64,000 nucleotides of DNA, taken from Daphnia pulex. Its lineage: Eukaryota > Arthropoda > Branchiopoda > Diplostraca > Daphniidae. Below, one piece after another: positions 1 to 11,539 of this stretch. Where the stretch lies: contig NC_060024.1 of the NCBI RefSeq assembly GCF_021134715.1, positions 992,001-1,056,000 on the forward strand. The letters are read 5' to 3'. The translations under genes and the position numbers were made by a program. Position 1 is the stretch's first letter, and each line of letters opens with the position of its first letter. The notes beneath the pieces were generated by a model, which saw nothing but the letters and a program-made list of their open reading frames with translations, made no database searches and was not told the origin of the DNA.

Positions 1-492
1 CACTTCACACCCAGAGTGAACACGGATTTTGAAATTTTCACGTTTCGACAGTCAAGACAGCTAGAAGGTGAGTCTTTTTATGCATTTCACACGCAACTCC
101 AACAGTCAGCAAAAAACTGTGGCTTCACAGACAAGAACAGAGAAATCAAGACCCAATTGCCAATAGGTTGCATCTCAACCGAGCTCAGACGAAAAATATT
201 GGAAAAGCCAGCTATGACACTAGACGGTGTACTGAACAAGGCAAGAGCCCTAGAAGCAGCAGCCACTCAGGCAAACAAAATGGAAATAGAAACTGTTCAA
301 ACAGCCCTATTGATGCGGCGCAACAAACCAACTCGAGATCAACCGAATTGGCGAGGCCAAAATGATCAACACAACGAGGTGAACCAGCCAAAGCAACCCA
401 TGGTCCGAAAAAATTGCTCCTTCTGTGGCGGCCAGTTCCACCAACGACTATCAATATGTCCTGCCACTTTCATCAGTGCAGCAACTGCCTAA
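1..492 (+). pseudogene. Ty3/gypsy gag fragment with zinc knuckle
   Basis: The reading frame enters from the window edge and runs to a stop at 490-492. The protein resembles gypsy Gag: a helical capsid-like segment (FRQSRQ, then LRRKILEKPAMTLDGVLNKA) followed by a basic tail and a CCHC-like knuckle beginning CSFCGGQFH with a last Cys in SICP (C-x2-C-x4-H-x4-C). Gag would package element RNA. The N-terminus lies outside the window. It is followed in the same direction by protease and pol segments, so this is the 5' part of one gypsy internal region. Confidence 0.75.
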
Positions 493-845
493 CTATCCAT
501 CATTTTGAGCAGTTCTGTCGTTGGCCTCGAAGAAAGAGAATTGGACAATCCAGTAGCAGCATCTTAAAACAGCAGTAAAAATCCTACCACCCTGCAAAAC
601 AAAAGGAACGAACAAACGTAACTATCGTCAAAAATTCCGAATCGAATCGGAGGATGAAGACACCTTTCAAATCACGACAAAGGGTCTTCAAAACACCCGG
701 TACGAAGTAGCCGTGAACAAAATCATTATTCCAGTCATCGCGGATTCCGGTTCCACAGTGACTCTCCTAGACCGAACAGCCTACCGCCGCCTAGGAAAAC
801 CCAAGTTGGCGGCAACATCCGTCAAGATATACACCTACAACGGAA

Positions 846-908
846 AAGAACCACTGTCCCTTAAAAGTTCTCTGCAGTGTAGATCGCTTTTAAGGGGCAG
901 TGGTTCTT
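846..908. repeat. Hairpin, 22-bp arms, inside gypsy pol
   Basis: Arms 846-867 and 887-908 are reverse complements with one mismatch, separated by 19 nt. The hairpin lies between the protease and RT segments. Confidence 0.8.
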
Positions 909-913
909 AATAC

Positions 914-964
914 ATTGTGTGAGATTTGAACCTGTAGAGTCTACAGGTTCAAACCTCACACAAT
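914..964. repeat. Near-perfect palindrome, 24-bp arms
   Basis: Arms 914-937 and 941-964 match as reverse complements with one mismatch and a 3-nt centre. It lies 5 bp after the previous hairpin. Neither is expected in a gypsy coding region. Confidence 0.85.
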
Positions 965-3357
965 AGTCACACTGTTGCAGGAACGGCATAAATCTGTACA
1001 GGGGACGGTGCAAATCTATTAAGCGGAAAAATGGCCTCCAAACTGGGCTTGATGCAAATGACCAACGCAATGTCAGTCCGAAAAGAAACTAGCAGTACTC
1101 TCAAAGTAAAAGCAAAGTTACCCAGGTTGTTCAATGGAATTGGAAAGCTGAAAGATTTTTCAGTCAAACTCCACATCGACAGATCCGTCAAGCCGGTATT
1201 CAACACTCGTTGTCGAATCCCCCCCCATCTCCAAGTTCCCGTCGAAAAGGAACTCAAACACTAAGTTGAAATACACATCATTGAGCCAGTTGACGGTCCA
1301 GCACCGGGGGTCTCTCCTACCGTAGTCACAACGAAGCCGCACGACAACACCAAAATAAGAATTTGTGTCGACATGGCAGAGGTTAACAAAGCCATTGAAA
1401 GGGAGCGTCATGTCACACCCACGCTTTATGACATTTTATCTGACCTAGATGGAGCGGTGATGTGATGACCTGACTCACGGCTACCATCGACTGGAACTGT
1501 ACGAAGAAAGCCGATTCATCACAACTATCTCTACTTACGTAGGACTCTGGTGGTACAAACGTCTTTTCTTCGGCGTAAATTCAGCAGCGTAAGTGTTCCA
1601 AAATGTCATTCGTCAGACCCTAACTGGTTTAGATAATGCCATCAACGTCAATGACGATATCCTTGTTTGGAGAAACAGCACAGAGAAACACGCCACCAAA
1701 ACGCAGTGCCATCAAAGCTAAAGTTGCCCTAAAGCTAAGTGAAAATCACTTTAAACGAAGCAAAGTGTCGTTTCCGGCAGACTGAAATCAAGTTCTATGG
1801 ATTCATTTTCTCACGGGAGGGCATTCAAGCAGATCCCGAGAAAATAGTGGCAGTGATCTCCCTCAACACTCCTGAATCGTGCGACGAAGTGAGAAGCTTT
1901 AATGGCATGGCAAATTACGTGTGGCAATTCATACCCGGTTTTGCCGGAGTAGCATCTCTACGAGAATAACAAAAAAATACGCAACATTCCAATGGACGGC
2001 TGAATGTGAGGCATCCGTCAACTCCATAAAGAACTATTGGTCAACGAGCCAGTCCTGGCGTACTTCAACACATATATCCTGTCCGAAATCATTGTCGATG
2101 CAAGCCTGATTTTATTAGCCGCAATATTGAATCAACGTTATGGAGACGACGATTTCCGCATCATCGTGTTTGCAAGCAAGTCGCTAAGTGTCACGGAACA
2201 ACGGTACTCCCAACTCGAACGAGAAGCGCTCGGGGTACTCTGGGGTTGCCAATACTTTCATATTTATATTTTTGTAAAACCTGTGACGGTGCTCAGTGAT
2301 AACAAACCGTTAATCTCCATCTTCAATGGCATGTTGCATCGCAACACAAGATTAGAAAGATGGAGCCTCAAACTAGCTCCATACAACGCGACATTCAAGC
2401 ATATTTCGGGCGCAACAAACCCAGATGACTACCTGTCGTGCCATCCGATCGCCGTCACTCATGACGCGATTGCAACTAGAACGGCAGAAAAACACATGAA
2501 CTTCATCACAGCGTCCCTCATCCCGAAATCGATGACCATCCCCGAAGTCCAAGAAGCATCTGCAAGATCCAGAAATTCAAGCAGTAATCAAGGTGACGTC
2601 TCAAACTGGACAAATTTGAAGACATTGGCGTATTTTAAATGTCGTGGGAAGCTAGCGGTAATTACTGACGGGGGAAAAAAAATAATAAGAAGTTGTGCAT
2701 TCCCCGAGCACTGCAGGCAAAATTCAATTTGCCCATCAAGGCCATCAAGGAGTGTCAAAACAAAGGAGCTGATTAGAAGCAAAATCTGGTTTCCAACCAT
2801 CAACAAAGCTGTAGAAATGGCGATCCTGAGGTGTCTTTCGTGTCAGGCATGCGCCGCCTCTCAAAAAAGGAACCAAAAGTTATGTCTCTAATGCCGTCGG
2901 GCCCGTAGGTCAATCTCAGCATGGATTTTTACTCTTTCCCAACAGGTTAAGAGGTATTCGTCGTCTTTGACAATTACTCCCGTTTTCCAGAAGTACACCA
3001 TGTGAAATCCATGTCGGCCAAAAGTACAATCGGATGTCTCGAGCGTATCTTCTCTCAACACGGAATCCCAGATATCATTCGCGTTGACAACGGAGCGAAC
3101 GATTTTACAGTTTAGAATTTGCAAAGAATATGAAGAAAATGGGAATTCGTCTGCGAAAAGTAACCCCGGTTTGGGCTCCAGCCAACGGAGAAGTTGAAAG
3201 GATCATGCAGCCCATCACCAAAATGGTTCAAACCACCGGCGTGGAAGGAAAGAATTAGAAAGATAGCCTGGACCACTTTCTCTTAAGCTACCGAGCCACA
3301 CCAAACACCGTTACGGGTTTCTCTCCAGCTAAACTCCTTTTAAAAAGGGAACTTAAA

Positions 3358-3843
3358 ATGGCCCCAGTATTCTTTCCCGAACCACTAATCATAGCTAAAA
3401 ACTGGCAGCATGATCACAGCATCAACAAAAAAGTCAATCACAGAAATTCTTCTTTCTTTAAGCCTTTCATTGGTGGAGATCCCGGATCTTTGGAAAGCGA
3501 TGTTGCTGGAGCCCCACCGCCGACCGTATTTCCATCTTCCAATCCTCCTCCCCCGAATGCTGCATCTGAACTATTCTATGTAAATGTAGCTGAGCGGTCG
3601 GTACCCTAGGGCGGAGACGACTTCAACGGGTGACCGGAAGCGGAAGTGTTCCTTCCATCACCACATGAAAGGGAACTCTTCGATGCCGAAAAAATCCCCC
3701 CTCTACCATCCGACGAAGATGATGACTCACCACAGAATTCGGTTGCACCAGAGCGTCGCCAATCACGGCCCAGGAAACGCCCGGATCCTCTTCACTACGT
3801 GAAAAAGGCATACAAAGAAAAAAAGCAAGACTACAACAACTAA
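3358..3843 (+). pseudogene. C-terminal tail of gypsy pol
   Basis: Two proline- and charge-rich frames (3358-3609 and 3646-3843) follow the integrase with one frame change near 3610. The end is basic (SRPRKRPDPLHYVKK). It probably represents the integrase C-terminal extension; no separate envelope gene is visible. About 170 bp of noncoding sequence separates its stop from the putative LTR. Confidence 0.5.
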
Positions 3844-4017
3844 CAAATTTAGATTTTGTGTCGCATTCAACGTTGCTATCCCAACTCGCACACTGTCAAA
3901 CGTTATTCCCTATGTAATAGTAGACCCGTGGTCCACTTAAACAATCCTGAAATTCAGATAACCACCCCATATCATGTCAACATGTATTTCGTGTCTTTTA
4001 TCTAAAGTGAAGAGAAA

Positions 4018-4206
4018 TGTAACACTCCCAAATATTGCAACACCGCCCTGATAGCGGTAAGCTGAGAGCAGTTGAAATACAGCCATTCAGGAACAAACAA
4101 GGTCATCAAGTTATTTCCCATCATCGTCTATTTTTCTAGTGATAGGTCCGAGTTCTACCCCTCAGTTAGAACGTCACAATAAACATCGAAGACTCAATAA
4201 ACATCG
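4018..4206 (+). mobile_element. Putative gypsy LTR
   Basis: A purine-rich stretch (AAGTGAAGAGAAA) runs into TGTAACACTCCC, a typical gypsy LTR start. Two AATAAA signals lie near 4180-4200. The segment is followed at once by TTTGGCGCAGC, a form common in gypsy primer-binding sites. The matching LTR is outside the window, so both boundaries are inferred. Confidence 0.45.
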
Positions 4207-4490
4207 TATTTGGCGCAGCTAGTTCGGTCCCTGTCAGTCCTGTCCTTCCAAAATTATCGTGGCAGCCGTCTCTACCTGGACCGGCCCACCCGGAGCATCC
4301 TGTCGTCATCCCAGCAATACCACAATTGACAGAATCAACTTAAACAAGTCCTACAACGGTGCGAAATCGTCGTGGTCGACCATCCAATCCGACAACCGCA
4401 CCGCTACCGTCATCCCAGCAACAGGTGATTCCCATGGACACAGTTGATCGTCAGCCAGGATCAAGTCGATCTGGTTTTCCGTACTTAAAG
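4207..4490 (+). pseudogene. Primer-binding site and start of a second gypsy gag copy
   Basis: After the putative primer-binding site at about 4209-4226, one frame reads a Pro/Ser/Gln-rich segment (for example PLPSSQQQVIPMDTVD) and stops near 4496. Gypsy gag proteins often begin this way. A gag start downstream of the LTR that ends a same-direction pol suggests a head-to-tail pair sharing one LTR, with the second copy truncated. Confidence 0.35.
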
Positions 4491-5423
4491 TCCTAAAACC
4501 AATCGTTCCTCTCCATGTATGGTAGTGTGTATTCTATTATGCTACGTCATTCAGCTGATTTGTGTCACATTTCTCATTCCTTTCATGTTATTTGTTTGTT
4601 GCAAGTTAGGTGGTTTGAGTTGTTCGGTTTCCGCAATTCAGCCCTGTGGGTGTTAAATGATAGCATATGACCGTTACATATGATTATGTTCGTTTCTGTG
4701 TAAATTACCCGAAGGGTTTCTGGTCAAAGTTACAGTTGGTTTACATGTGGGCACCCTCAGTTATCATTACACTACACAGATGGCTTTTTGCAGTTCCACA
4801 ATACTTCATAGATGGCTGTGGCTACATCAGACGGAGTTCCTGTTACTTTTTCACAGAATTTCAATAGCTGTTACAGCAGACGATAACACAGAGACATGTG
4901 ATTGTGTTGACAGGAATAAAAAAAACGTTACTGGAATCATAAATGCTTAAATATAAAATAAACAATAATTACTTGAAATAAATATCATTCGTCGTGAAGC
5001 CTTTTTTATACTGATCAAAGTAGTATAGTCTCAATTGTAAATGATGTAATTGCCCATATGATTATTGAAAACCAATTATTTCATTCCTTTATTCTGACAT
5101 TGTTCTCATAGGTTAGGATACAACCAACAATCCAATCCTTTATAAATTTACTGTCTGTAGTTTTTTTCTAGGCTAGTTATTATGCCTAGTTATCACAATT
5201 CCACCAAGCCTAATATACCATCACTGCAAAGTAAAAACATGAGCTGGTGATTTAGTTCATAATGATTAATTGCTGATGAAAATACTGATCAGATTGTTCT
5301 CGTCTAGGTTGCTGCATGTAGGCTGGGAGATTCAACGATCAACTCTATCAGCAAGATCTTCGGTTATATAATAACTAGGCATAGTTATCAGCACGACAGC
5401 ACCAATTTCCACCAAATCACTCT
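4491..5423. other. No gene seen; AT-rich spacer
   Basis: Only short, stop-rich frames occur. A short direct repeat (TAGTTATCA followed by TTCCACCAA-type sequence) appears near 5185 and 5375. Nothing else is supportable. Confidence 0.5.
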
Positions 5424-5745
5424 AAGTTAGACTGTGAGGCCGTATAACGCGTATGAGGCCAAGGTGAACGTAAAAAAACAACAGGCTCAGGCTGCTCAGC
5501 AATCCAGAATCTTTCTAGAAGAAGTGGACACATCAATGTACAACTCCTCGGATCTACCATCACAATTACGTTCAGATTATTAAATTGGTCTCGGAAGACT
5601 TCTTTCCGGTGCAAGAGCTGCAACAAATGGCGAAACTGTTGGGGCGCCGTTAGCAGCTTTTTTAGCAGGAGGAAAATTTTTTGAATTGTCACATAATACA
5701 TCCTAACACTCCTAACACAGGCACTAGCCTATTTGAATGGATTCG
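5424..5745 (+). pseudogene. Unrecognised coding relic, shared with 51.9-52.05 kb
   Basis: One frame gives a protein-like stretch (KVNVKKQQAQAAQQSRIFLE), then a stop, then GARAATNGETVGAPLAAFLA. The second part matches a relic at 51890-52020 (ARAAANGETV, and PLATFAAGGR in a shifted frame). I do not recognise the family. Two decayed copies 46 kb apart point to an uncharacterised mobile element. Confidence 0.35.
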
Positions 5746-5751
5746 ATCTAA

Positions 5752-6054
5752 ATGTGTCAATTAACACAAGGAATTATTATGGCCGGTACACATGACTATG
5801 TCAACAGATCACGAACATCCGAAGCAATAAATATGTGGGAATTCACCACGACTCAGGAAATTTGTAAACTGGAAAAGTCAAGAGAACTAATAAGCGACGA
5901 CCATAAAATTTATCTATTTGACATGGATGACAGCGAAATTAATGACGTCGACGATTTAGAAAGGCGTAACTCTTCAGCCCCTGTTCGACATCACTTCCTG
6001 AGAGAGCATAATTTACATCAAACTTATGTTCAGCGAAAAAACCAGGCAAAATGA
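5752..6054 (+). CDS. Hypothetical acidic ORF
   Basis: A 100-codon frame with an acidic centre (FDMDDSEINDVDDLE), directly after the previous relic. I recognise no domain. It may be a fragment of the same element or chance. The 600 bp that follow (6060-6680) hold no gene that I can support. Confidence 0.2.
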   Translation: MCQLTQGIIMAGTHDYVNRSRTSEAINMWEFTTTQEICKLEKSRELISDDHKIYLFDMDDSEINDVDDLERRNSSAPVRHHFLREHNLHQTYVQRKNQAK

Positions 6055-6723
6055 AAAATTGTTTTGGATGGCTTGCGGCAACGTGACCCAGCCTCTCCTT
6101 TATCAAGGCTAAGTGCTTCAGAGTTAAATGCCTTAAAGGCTGTCTCGTTGTCATGGAAATTAAGCCTCTTTTTCGTTTCTAGAATATTACCCTATACCCT
6201 AACTGTCTGGTTACATCATGTCATCATGCCGCGAACCGATAGGTGGCATTTTTTTTAAAAAGGGTAGTCGGATTTTTATGGAAGATACTGTACATTAACA
6301 CCAACACATTGCTGGGCCTTGCGGCCTATTCACAGTCAATTAAATAAATAGTGAAATGAAATTTTAGGTGCCATACTTGTGCAGAGCTACTGCATTGTGT
6401 TTCAGCCCATCGACGGCTTTCCTTAAAACATTTTTGAAGTTTGTTCTATACTTGGGATAGAAGTTTTACTAAAGTTCCCAAATTCACTCTTTCAATAACA
6501 GCTGAGAGCAATCTTGAAACTTTTACTGCCGGACCCTTTTCCTTCCCGCTATTAGGGGTTCCGCTCCACCTATAAGCTTTCATCAATTCTTTCGTCATTA
6601 CCTACCACCATATTCTTCTGATTGTGTCTTCTACGTTCTTTTCAAAGAATGGACGTAGCATTTCCACCTTAATTGAAAGTATGATTTGGAAACAGATGAC
6701 TCATTTACGAAGGGTACACCACA

Positions 6724-7351
6724 TCAAAAATCGGTGTGGTGGAAACCCATAGCTCTTTTACCACATTTTTTGGAACTTTCAAGATTGTTGTTAACTTCCG
6801 GTTGTATCAGTTCCTTCTCAAAATGTAGGAAGTCTTCTTTTGTGTTTAACGGAAGGCTGACGTGTCTCTGAAAGACTTGATGGCGATTTCCTTCGCTGTT
6901 ATTGTTCCGCACTTCAGATTTCTTTGCAATAATAAGCCGACGCAAATCTCGTTGCTCTGCTCTAATGTCAGATAATTCTCTCACCATCACTCGTAAATAT
7001 TGATTTTGGTCTGTAATAAAAATATCAAAAAATTCATAATAAAGATTTCGACAAGCAAACATTTCAAATTTCTCACTCGCAAAATTTTTCAGAACTTTTT
7101 TTTTCAAAGAGTATCTATATTCTATTTTCTTAGGTGAACCTGAAGTTTAATAATCCATTAATATATAATTTATGTGTTTATGAAATATGCGAAGAATTCT
7201 AACCCATCAATCGGGGTTTTGCGCTTTAATTGAGGGTTAGTTGTCTCTTGGGAGGTCGAAGGCATTGCCATTAGTGCTTGTGACTGTATCATGCTAAAGT
7301 CCTCACCATTTTGGGCACGAAAAGTCTCGCCTGAATCGCTCGTCCCTGGCT
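6724..7351 (-). pseudogene. DUF4806-type gene, 3' half
   Basis: Two exons read on the minus strand. The upstream exon starts at about 7351 after a polypyrimidine tract ending ACATCACAG and runs to a donor near 7187. The next starts near 7016 after TTTTTATTACAG and ends at the stop at 6724. The second exon has a helical stretch (LSDIRAEQRDLRRLIIAKKS) and the motif LPLNTKEDFLHFEKEL, characteristic of DUF4806, a domain of unknown function with many copies in arthropod and cnidarian genomes. The end is shorter than usual and may be decayed; a possible donor lies near 6770. N-terminal exons probably lie at 16.1-15.5 kb, beyond a composite transposon. Confidence 0.55.
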
Positions 7352-7363
7352 GCTGTGATGTAA

Positions 7364-7985
7364 CAGTAGGTTGCAAAAAAAAAACGTATGAAGGCTTTTT
7401 ATGAGTGATGCTGCTTGTCAAAATACTAAAAAGCAGCCAGATGTCTCACCTGGGAGGATTAAGTCTGATTTTATTATGCATTTAAGACTTAAACGAGAAA
7501 ATGTCGTCTTGACTGTTTGTGTATTGTGTTTGTGTATTCCTGTTCCGGATTCTGAACAATTTAATTTTTATTTCGGTTTTGTGCTTTATATACATTGTAT
7601 GGAAAATTGCTTGATGGCAGTATTGTATAAAAAAACAAAAGAAAGTAACGAGGAAGATCGAGAACAGAAGTGTTTAAGTAGTGTACATAGTGTGAAGGAC
7701 TCTTCTCCGAATAAAGGTAATTTTCTTAGTCTTTCTTAAGAGAATTAGCAATATTAACTCAGTTTTCAATTACAGCGAGCCACAATTGCTAGTTGCAGCT
7801 GTCATGTTAGTAGAACTCAGCATAACATGCCAGACCATGTAACGATACTTCACAATTTCAGAAAAAGTTGCCAATAACAGTTTTTTTTCTTTTCAATTGT
7901 ATTAGGTCATTAAATGGGTGTGTAAATGATCAATAGCTTGTGAAATGGGCATGTCCAGTTACGGCATGACACGGCCAGCGAAATG
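7364..7985 (+). repeat. Left arm of composite transposon
   Basis: Shared landmarks with the right arm, read in reverse complement: CAGTAGGTTGC, CCAGATGTCTCAC, GATGGCAGTA, GTGTGAAGGACTCT versus GTGTGAGGGACTCT, TAACATGCCAGACCA and GACATGTCCAG. Small indels are frequent. The ORF at 7401-7739 lies in the arm and is probably not a gene. Confidence 0.65.
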
Positions 7986-8154
7986 GGCCACCAAGGAACC
8001 ATTCTCAGATTCATGATGTTTTGGAGAGGAATTGACTTGCATCACTGGATTACCTCAAAGATGAATGGATGAAATTACCGATGACATTCACACAGTCTGC
8101 CTTATCATTAAAAGTTAGTTAATAATCTATTGTTTTATTATAGGAGAAATGAAA

Positions 8155-9431
8155 AGTAGGCAGAGCTTCTCTGTCGTTGGAAACCGGATATAACTATTCT
8201 CGGAAGAAGATACGGTGCCGGAAACCCAGACGGATCACTGCGAAACGCGACCCACGTTTGAAGAGGCCAAAGATTTGCTCTCCTATAGAAAGACAGATAG
8301 CGCCAGGTCTTTTTGCACGATTAACATTTATTCGAGAATACTTCAACTAATTTAATGACTTATTTCTTGTCAGAAATTTAGGGGGGAACTGGCTAGCCTA
8401 CTGGAAAACGAAGCTGGAAGAACCGAACGCGATACCCGATTGAATTTCAATAAGCAGATTCGACCGCTGAAGTTAAATGGCAACTCGTAGGGAATTCTCA
8501 GTATTCACCTAATCTCTATCGAAGCCTTTTGCTCTAACGAAAGGTTGCCACCGGCGGGACGTTGGAACATGATTCCGCTTTCAGCGCTAAAATGAAACTA
8601 AATACATAAACGTTCTGTTTCCAATAATGGCTAGCCGCTAGCATTATGAAAGCTACATATCCCCACCCTAATAAACGAATTTTTGCTGATACAAAATACG
8701 TTAACCTTGGTTTTGTTTTAGGAATCATAGGAAATAAGACGGGCCTTAGCTAGTTTTTCTCCAAAAAGGCTGTATCTTAACCTTCCCCCTGTTGACCACG
8801 GTCATGGTCAGATATATATAAAAAAAAGGATTCTTGATCCTGCAGCGTCTTCGAGGAAAACATTTTCCGCACCCATCCTTAAACATAGACATAATTCTGG
8901 AAATAACTATAAATCTCCCGCAGTTGTTCAGCGATTTTCATTCTGACAAGATTTCTTCATTCTTAAGTAGCTGGGAGGTAGAAAAGCACATGCAGTTTGC
9001 TACTGAAAATTCTGGGAATTCTTGGGAAAACGTTATTTTTGCAGATATTGCTACTTTCAGGTGAGATCTGCGTTATCATTCTTTAAATGTTTCATTTGTG
9101 TTATTTTTACCCAGAAATTACCCTGAAAAAATTTAATTTTCTTTTATTATTTAGTAAACACTCAGCTGGTTTTGTCTTTGGTGGCACACAGCCGTTCATA
9201 TCTTCAAATAAAACCAGTGCTATCGTCTGTGTTTTGGCTTGGTTTTCATCGGAGGGTGCTGGATCCATTGCGCAAATTCAAAATTTATCGGAAAACCAAT
9301 TCCTGGAGCTGCTGGAGGAAGAGCTGATTCCAAAAGCAGCCGCCCGTTTGGGAGTGGGTCCCATTAGTTTAATGGATAATAGCCGGTCTCGTACTGCTTG
9401 CTTAATCCATTTATTTAACGACTTCAAGTAA
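8155..9431 (+). pseudogene. Tc1/mariner-like DDE transposase relic
   Basis: The best-preserved part (about 9150-9431) reads CVLAWFSSEGAGS, LSENQFLELLEEELIPKA and MDNSRSRTACLIHLF. This follows the Tc1/mariner DDE layout: a VWG-type segment, a helix ending LLP, then a DN-x-HTA-type motif in which HTA is now RTA. Upstream, fragments in several frames include an arginine-rich piece (RRITAKRDPRLKRP, about 8215-8265) like a Tc1 DNA-binding linker. Frameshifts and stops show that it is inactive. It sits in the composite transposon and may be its own decayed transposase. Confidence 0.45.
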
Positions 9432-10146
9432 CTGGAACGGACGGCATCGTTCCAGCAACTGAAGTGGCCTCCGAAGTCTAGCCACATGTGAGCGCTTGAG
9501 TGGTCAGCCTCTCTTCTGGAAAGGAGTTATAAATCAGCTTAAAGCTAAATTGAACTCTATTGTCGCTTCCGGAGGAGACATGACCGAGACAGAAGAAACC
9601 TTTTAACAATTCAAACATTTTGTTCAATTTTAAAAAGAAATGTATTGTGGTACTGAAATACAGAAATGACACCTTGAAACATATAATTTTTTTTTTCAAT
9701 TGTGTTCTTTTTTCTTTGTCCGCTACACTTCATTATAAAGTTCTTCTGCGGATGACGATCCATGTGGGTGTCGCTCGATTCGGGTGCAGATATATTCGTG
9801 GCTTGCTATCCATGAAGGTGAGAATCGGAGCTGGTGTCTCTACTACTTAATGAAACAGAAAGACCTCGTGATTAGAGTATGAAATGATCTTCGCTATGCA
9901 AGCTACGCCGAGTATATGCGGCGGATACGCACGCAAGAATACGTCTGATACAAATACATAAAACCAACAAAAAATTCTCCCCCACCCGAGCATATGGCTA
10001 ACTCTACCTCGGGAAACTCTACCTCGGGGTTTGACGTAAGGGGGTGAATTCAAAATTGAATGAAAAACGATTCCTTTGCTACAACCTAATAATAAAAATT
10101 GAAGTGATGTTTAAATTTGCAGATTAATGTTGGCTTTACATACCGT

Positions 10147-10697
10147 AAAGGTGACGTTGCGTTTATTGCCATCCTCGTAGTCTAACAAACCAGAAGATGC
10201 TATCCTTAGGGAAAAGGTTCCATTATTATTAAGGCCTGTGCTAGGACTCAATTCGGGGCAAACCTTCGATCGACATGACATAAGAGCCAGAGTCTTTCTG
10301 TGTTTAATAACAAGTTGAAGTCAAACAATTAAATTTTTCGGCCATTGTTAAATGAGAGTGAAGTATTTACCAGATCAGGATCAAAGACTAGGATGTCCAT
10401 TTGTGACAGCCGACCCACGAAATCTTATTTAATATAATTACATCAACCAAGCAGGTTGCTGTAATGCTTAGATAAAAGTAGAAGTCAAAGTCTTCGACGT
10501 CACGGTCAATCAGTTTGGCTATTTTCACTTCACTGGTCGTTGGATTAATCAAGAAACTGCCTCTAGGATCTGACAGAAAGTTGATCACTGGTATTCGTAG
10601 AAATAATTAGGGAAACAGACCTACCGACTAACGAGTAATCGATTGCGTTCACTGAAACGTCTCCGTCTTGAGCTTGGACAGAAAACACGATCTTATC
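10147..10697 (-). pseudogene. Cadherin-like exons captured in transposon
   Basis: Three minus-strand exon-like blocks resemble cadherin repeats. Block 1 (10697 to about 10625, after TTTAG) has VFSVQAQDGDVSVNAIDYSL. Block 2 (10587 to about 10450, after ACCAG) has INPTTSEVKIAKLIDRD, the cadherin pattern of DP-TGEI-VAKPLDRE. Block 3 (about 10305-10147) has NNNGTFSLRIASSGLLDYED and ends at a GT donor. All blocks follow the same order and strand, as in a host cadherin gene, with a stop and frame shift in block 2's downstream part. Cadherins are membrane adhesion proteins; this piece has no start, no membrane segment and no complete repeat, so it is probably a captured fragment. Confidence 0.55.
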
Positions 10698-10888
10698 CTA
10701 AATTGAATAGTAAGAATAATAATAATATTAAGAATAGTAATAGCCCATTTCTATTATATAAATGGCATGCCCAGCCTGGACATGTCCATTCCACTAGCCG
10801 TTAGCCATTTACACATCCATGACTACCAAATAAAAATGGGAAACAAACTTTGTTAATGGGCACTTTTTCTAAAATTATGAAGTATCGT

Positions 10889-11183
10889 TGTTGGGAATAT
10901 AATGACTCCCAACAGTGATCGACACTTTACTATTGTTAATTATGTGTAATTTGTAGGGACCTCAACAGAGGGCCCCAATTTTACCCACTCTTCCCACTCA
11001 ATCTATTGTTCCCTACCCTATACTCAACCCAAAACTAGCTATTGAAATCCCTAAATGATGTATATAGATCAGTGTGAAATATAAGGATCTACTAGCAACA
11101 ACACAAAAAAGGTGTCATCTCTAAATTCTCATTCTTGGAAGTTGAACGGTCCGACACCGCCAACAAGAGTTCCATTTCCAACA
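10889..11183 (+). repeat. 5' LTR
   Basis: 295 bp, identical to the 3' copy. A possible TATA-like GTATATAGATC lies near 11059. Confidence 0.92.
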
Positions 11184-11539
11184 TGGTCCTTCGAACATTT
11201 GTTTTCTCCAACCAGTGTTAAGTTTATCCTATCACACTCAAAATTTTCTCTCGTTCTTTTTCCTTTGATTGTCATCGTCGTCACCTCTCGTAAAATTTTT
11301 TTATGATGGCTGATCAATCACTTATCAGTATTCTTATCTCTTTCTCTGAATTTAACTTAATTATTCTCGGGGTCTAGTAAGTAAATAGACCCCCTTCAGT
11401 CAGTAAATTAAATTTGCTCTCTCTTGAATTAAAGCTGAAATCTTTCAGAAATTTCGTAAAATTTAAAACACATTTTCTTAGTCAAAATTTTGAGGGGTGA
11501 ATTTTTTTTTCACGCAAACTATCATCGCCTAAGTTGATT

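Larger units (their letters stand above)
713..3255 (+). pseudogene. Ty3/gypsy pol relic: protease, RT, RNase H, integrase
   Basis: Domains appear in gypsy order but in several frames. Protease has the aspartic motif ADSGST near 740. RT begins near 1264; its catalytic YxDD box reads VNDDILVW near 1650, so the tyrosine is lost. RNase H (2037-2560) keeps FASKSLSVTEQRYSQLEREA and TVLSDNKPL. Integrase has a CLSCQAC zinc half-site near 2840, FDNYSRFPEV near 2965, a DNGAND motif near 3095 and WAPANGEVER near 3172. Stops and frame changes near 1450, 1590, 1970, 2890 and 3112, plus two palindromes between protease and RT, show that it is dead. It would have been the polyprotein for reverse transcription and integration. 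Confidence 0.85.

Noticed and set aside
7401..7739. 112-codon ORF
   Set aside because: It lies wholly in the transposon arm; the other arm does not keep the frame.
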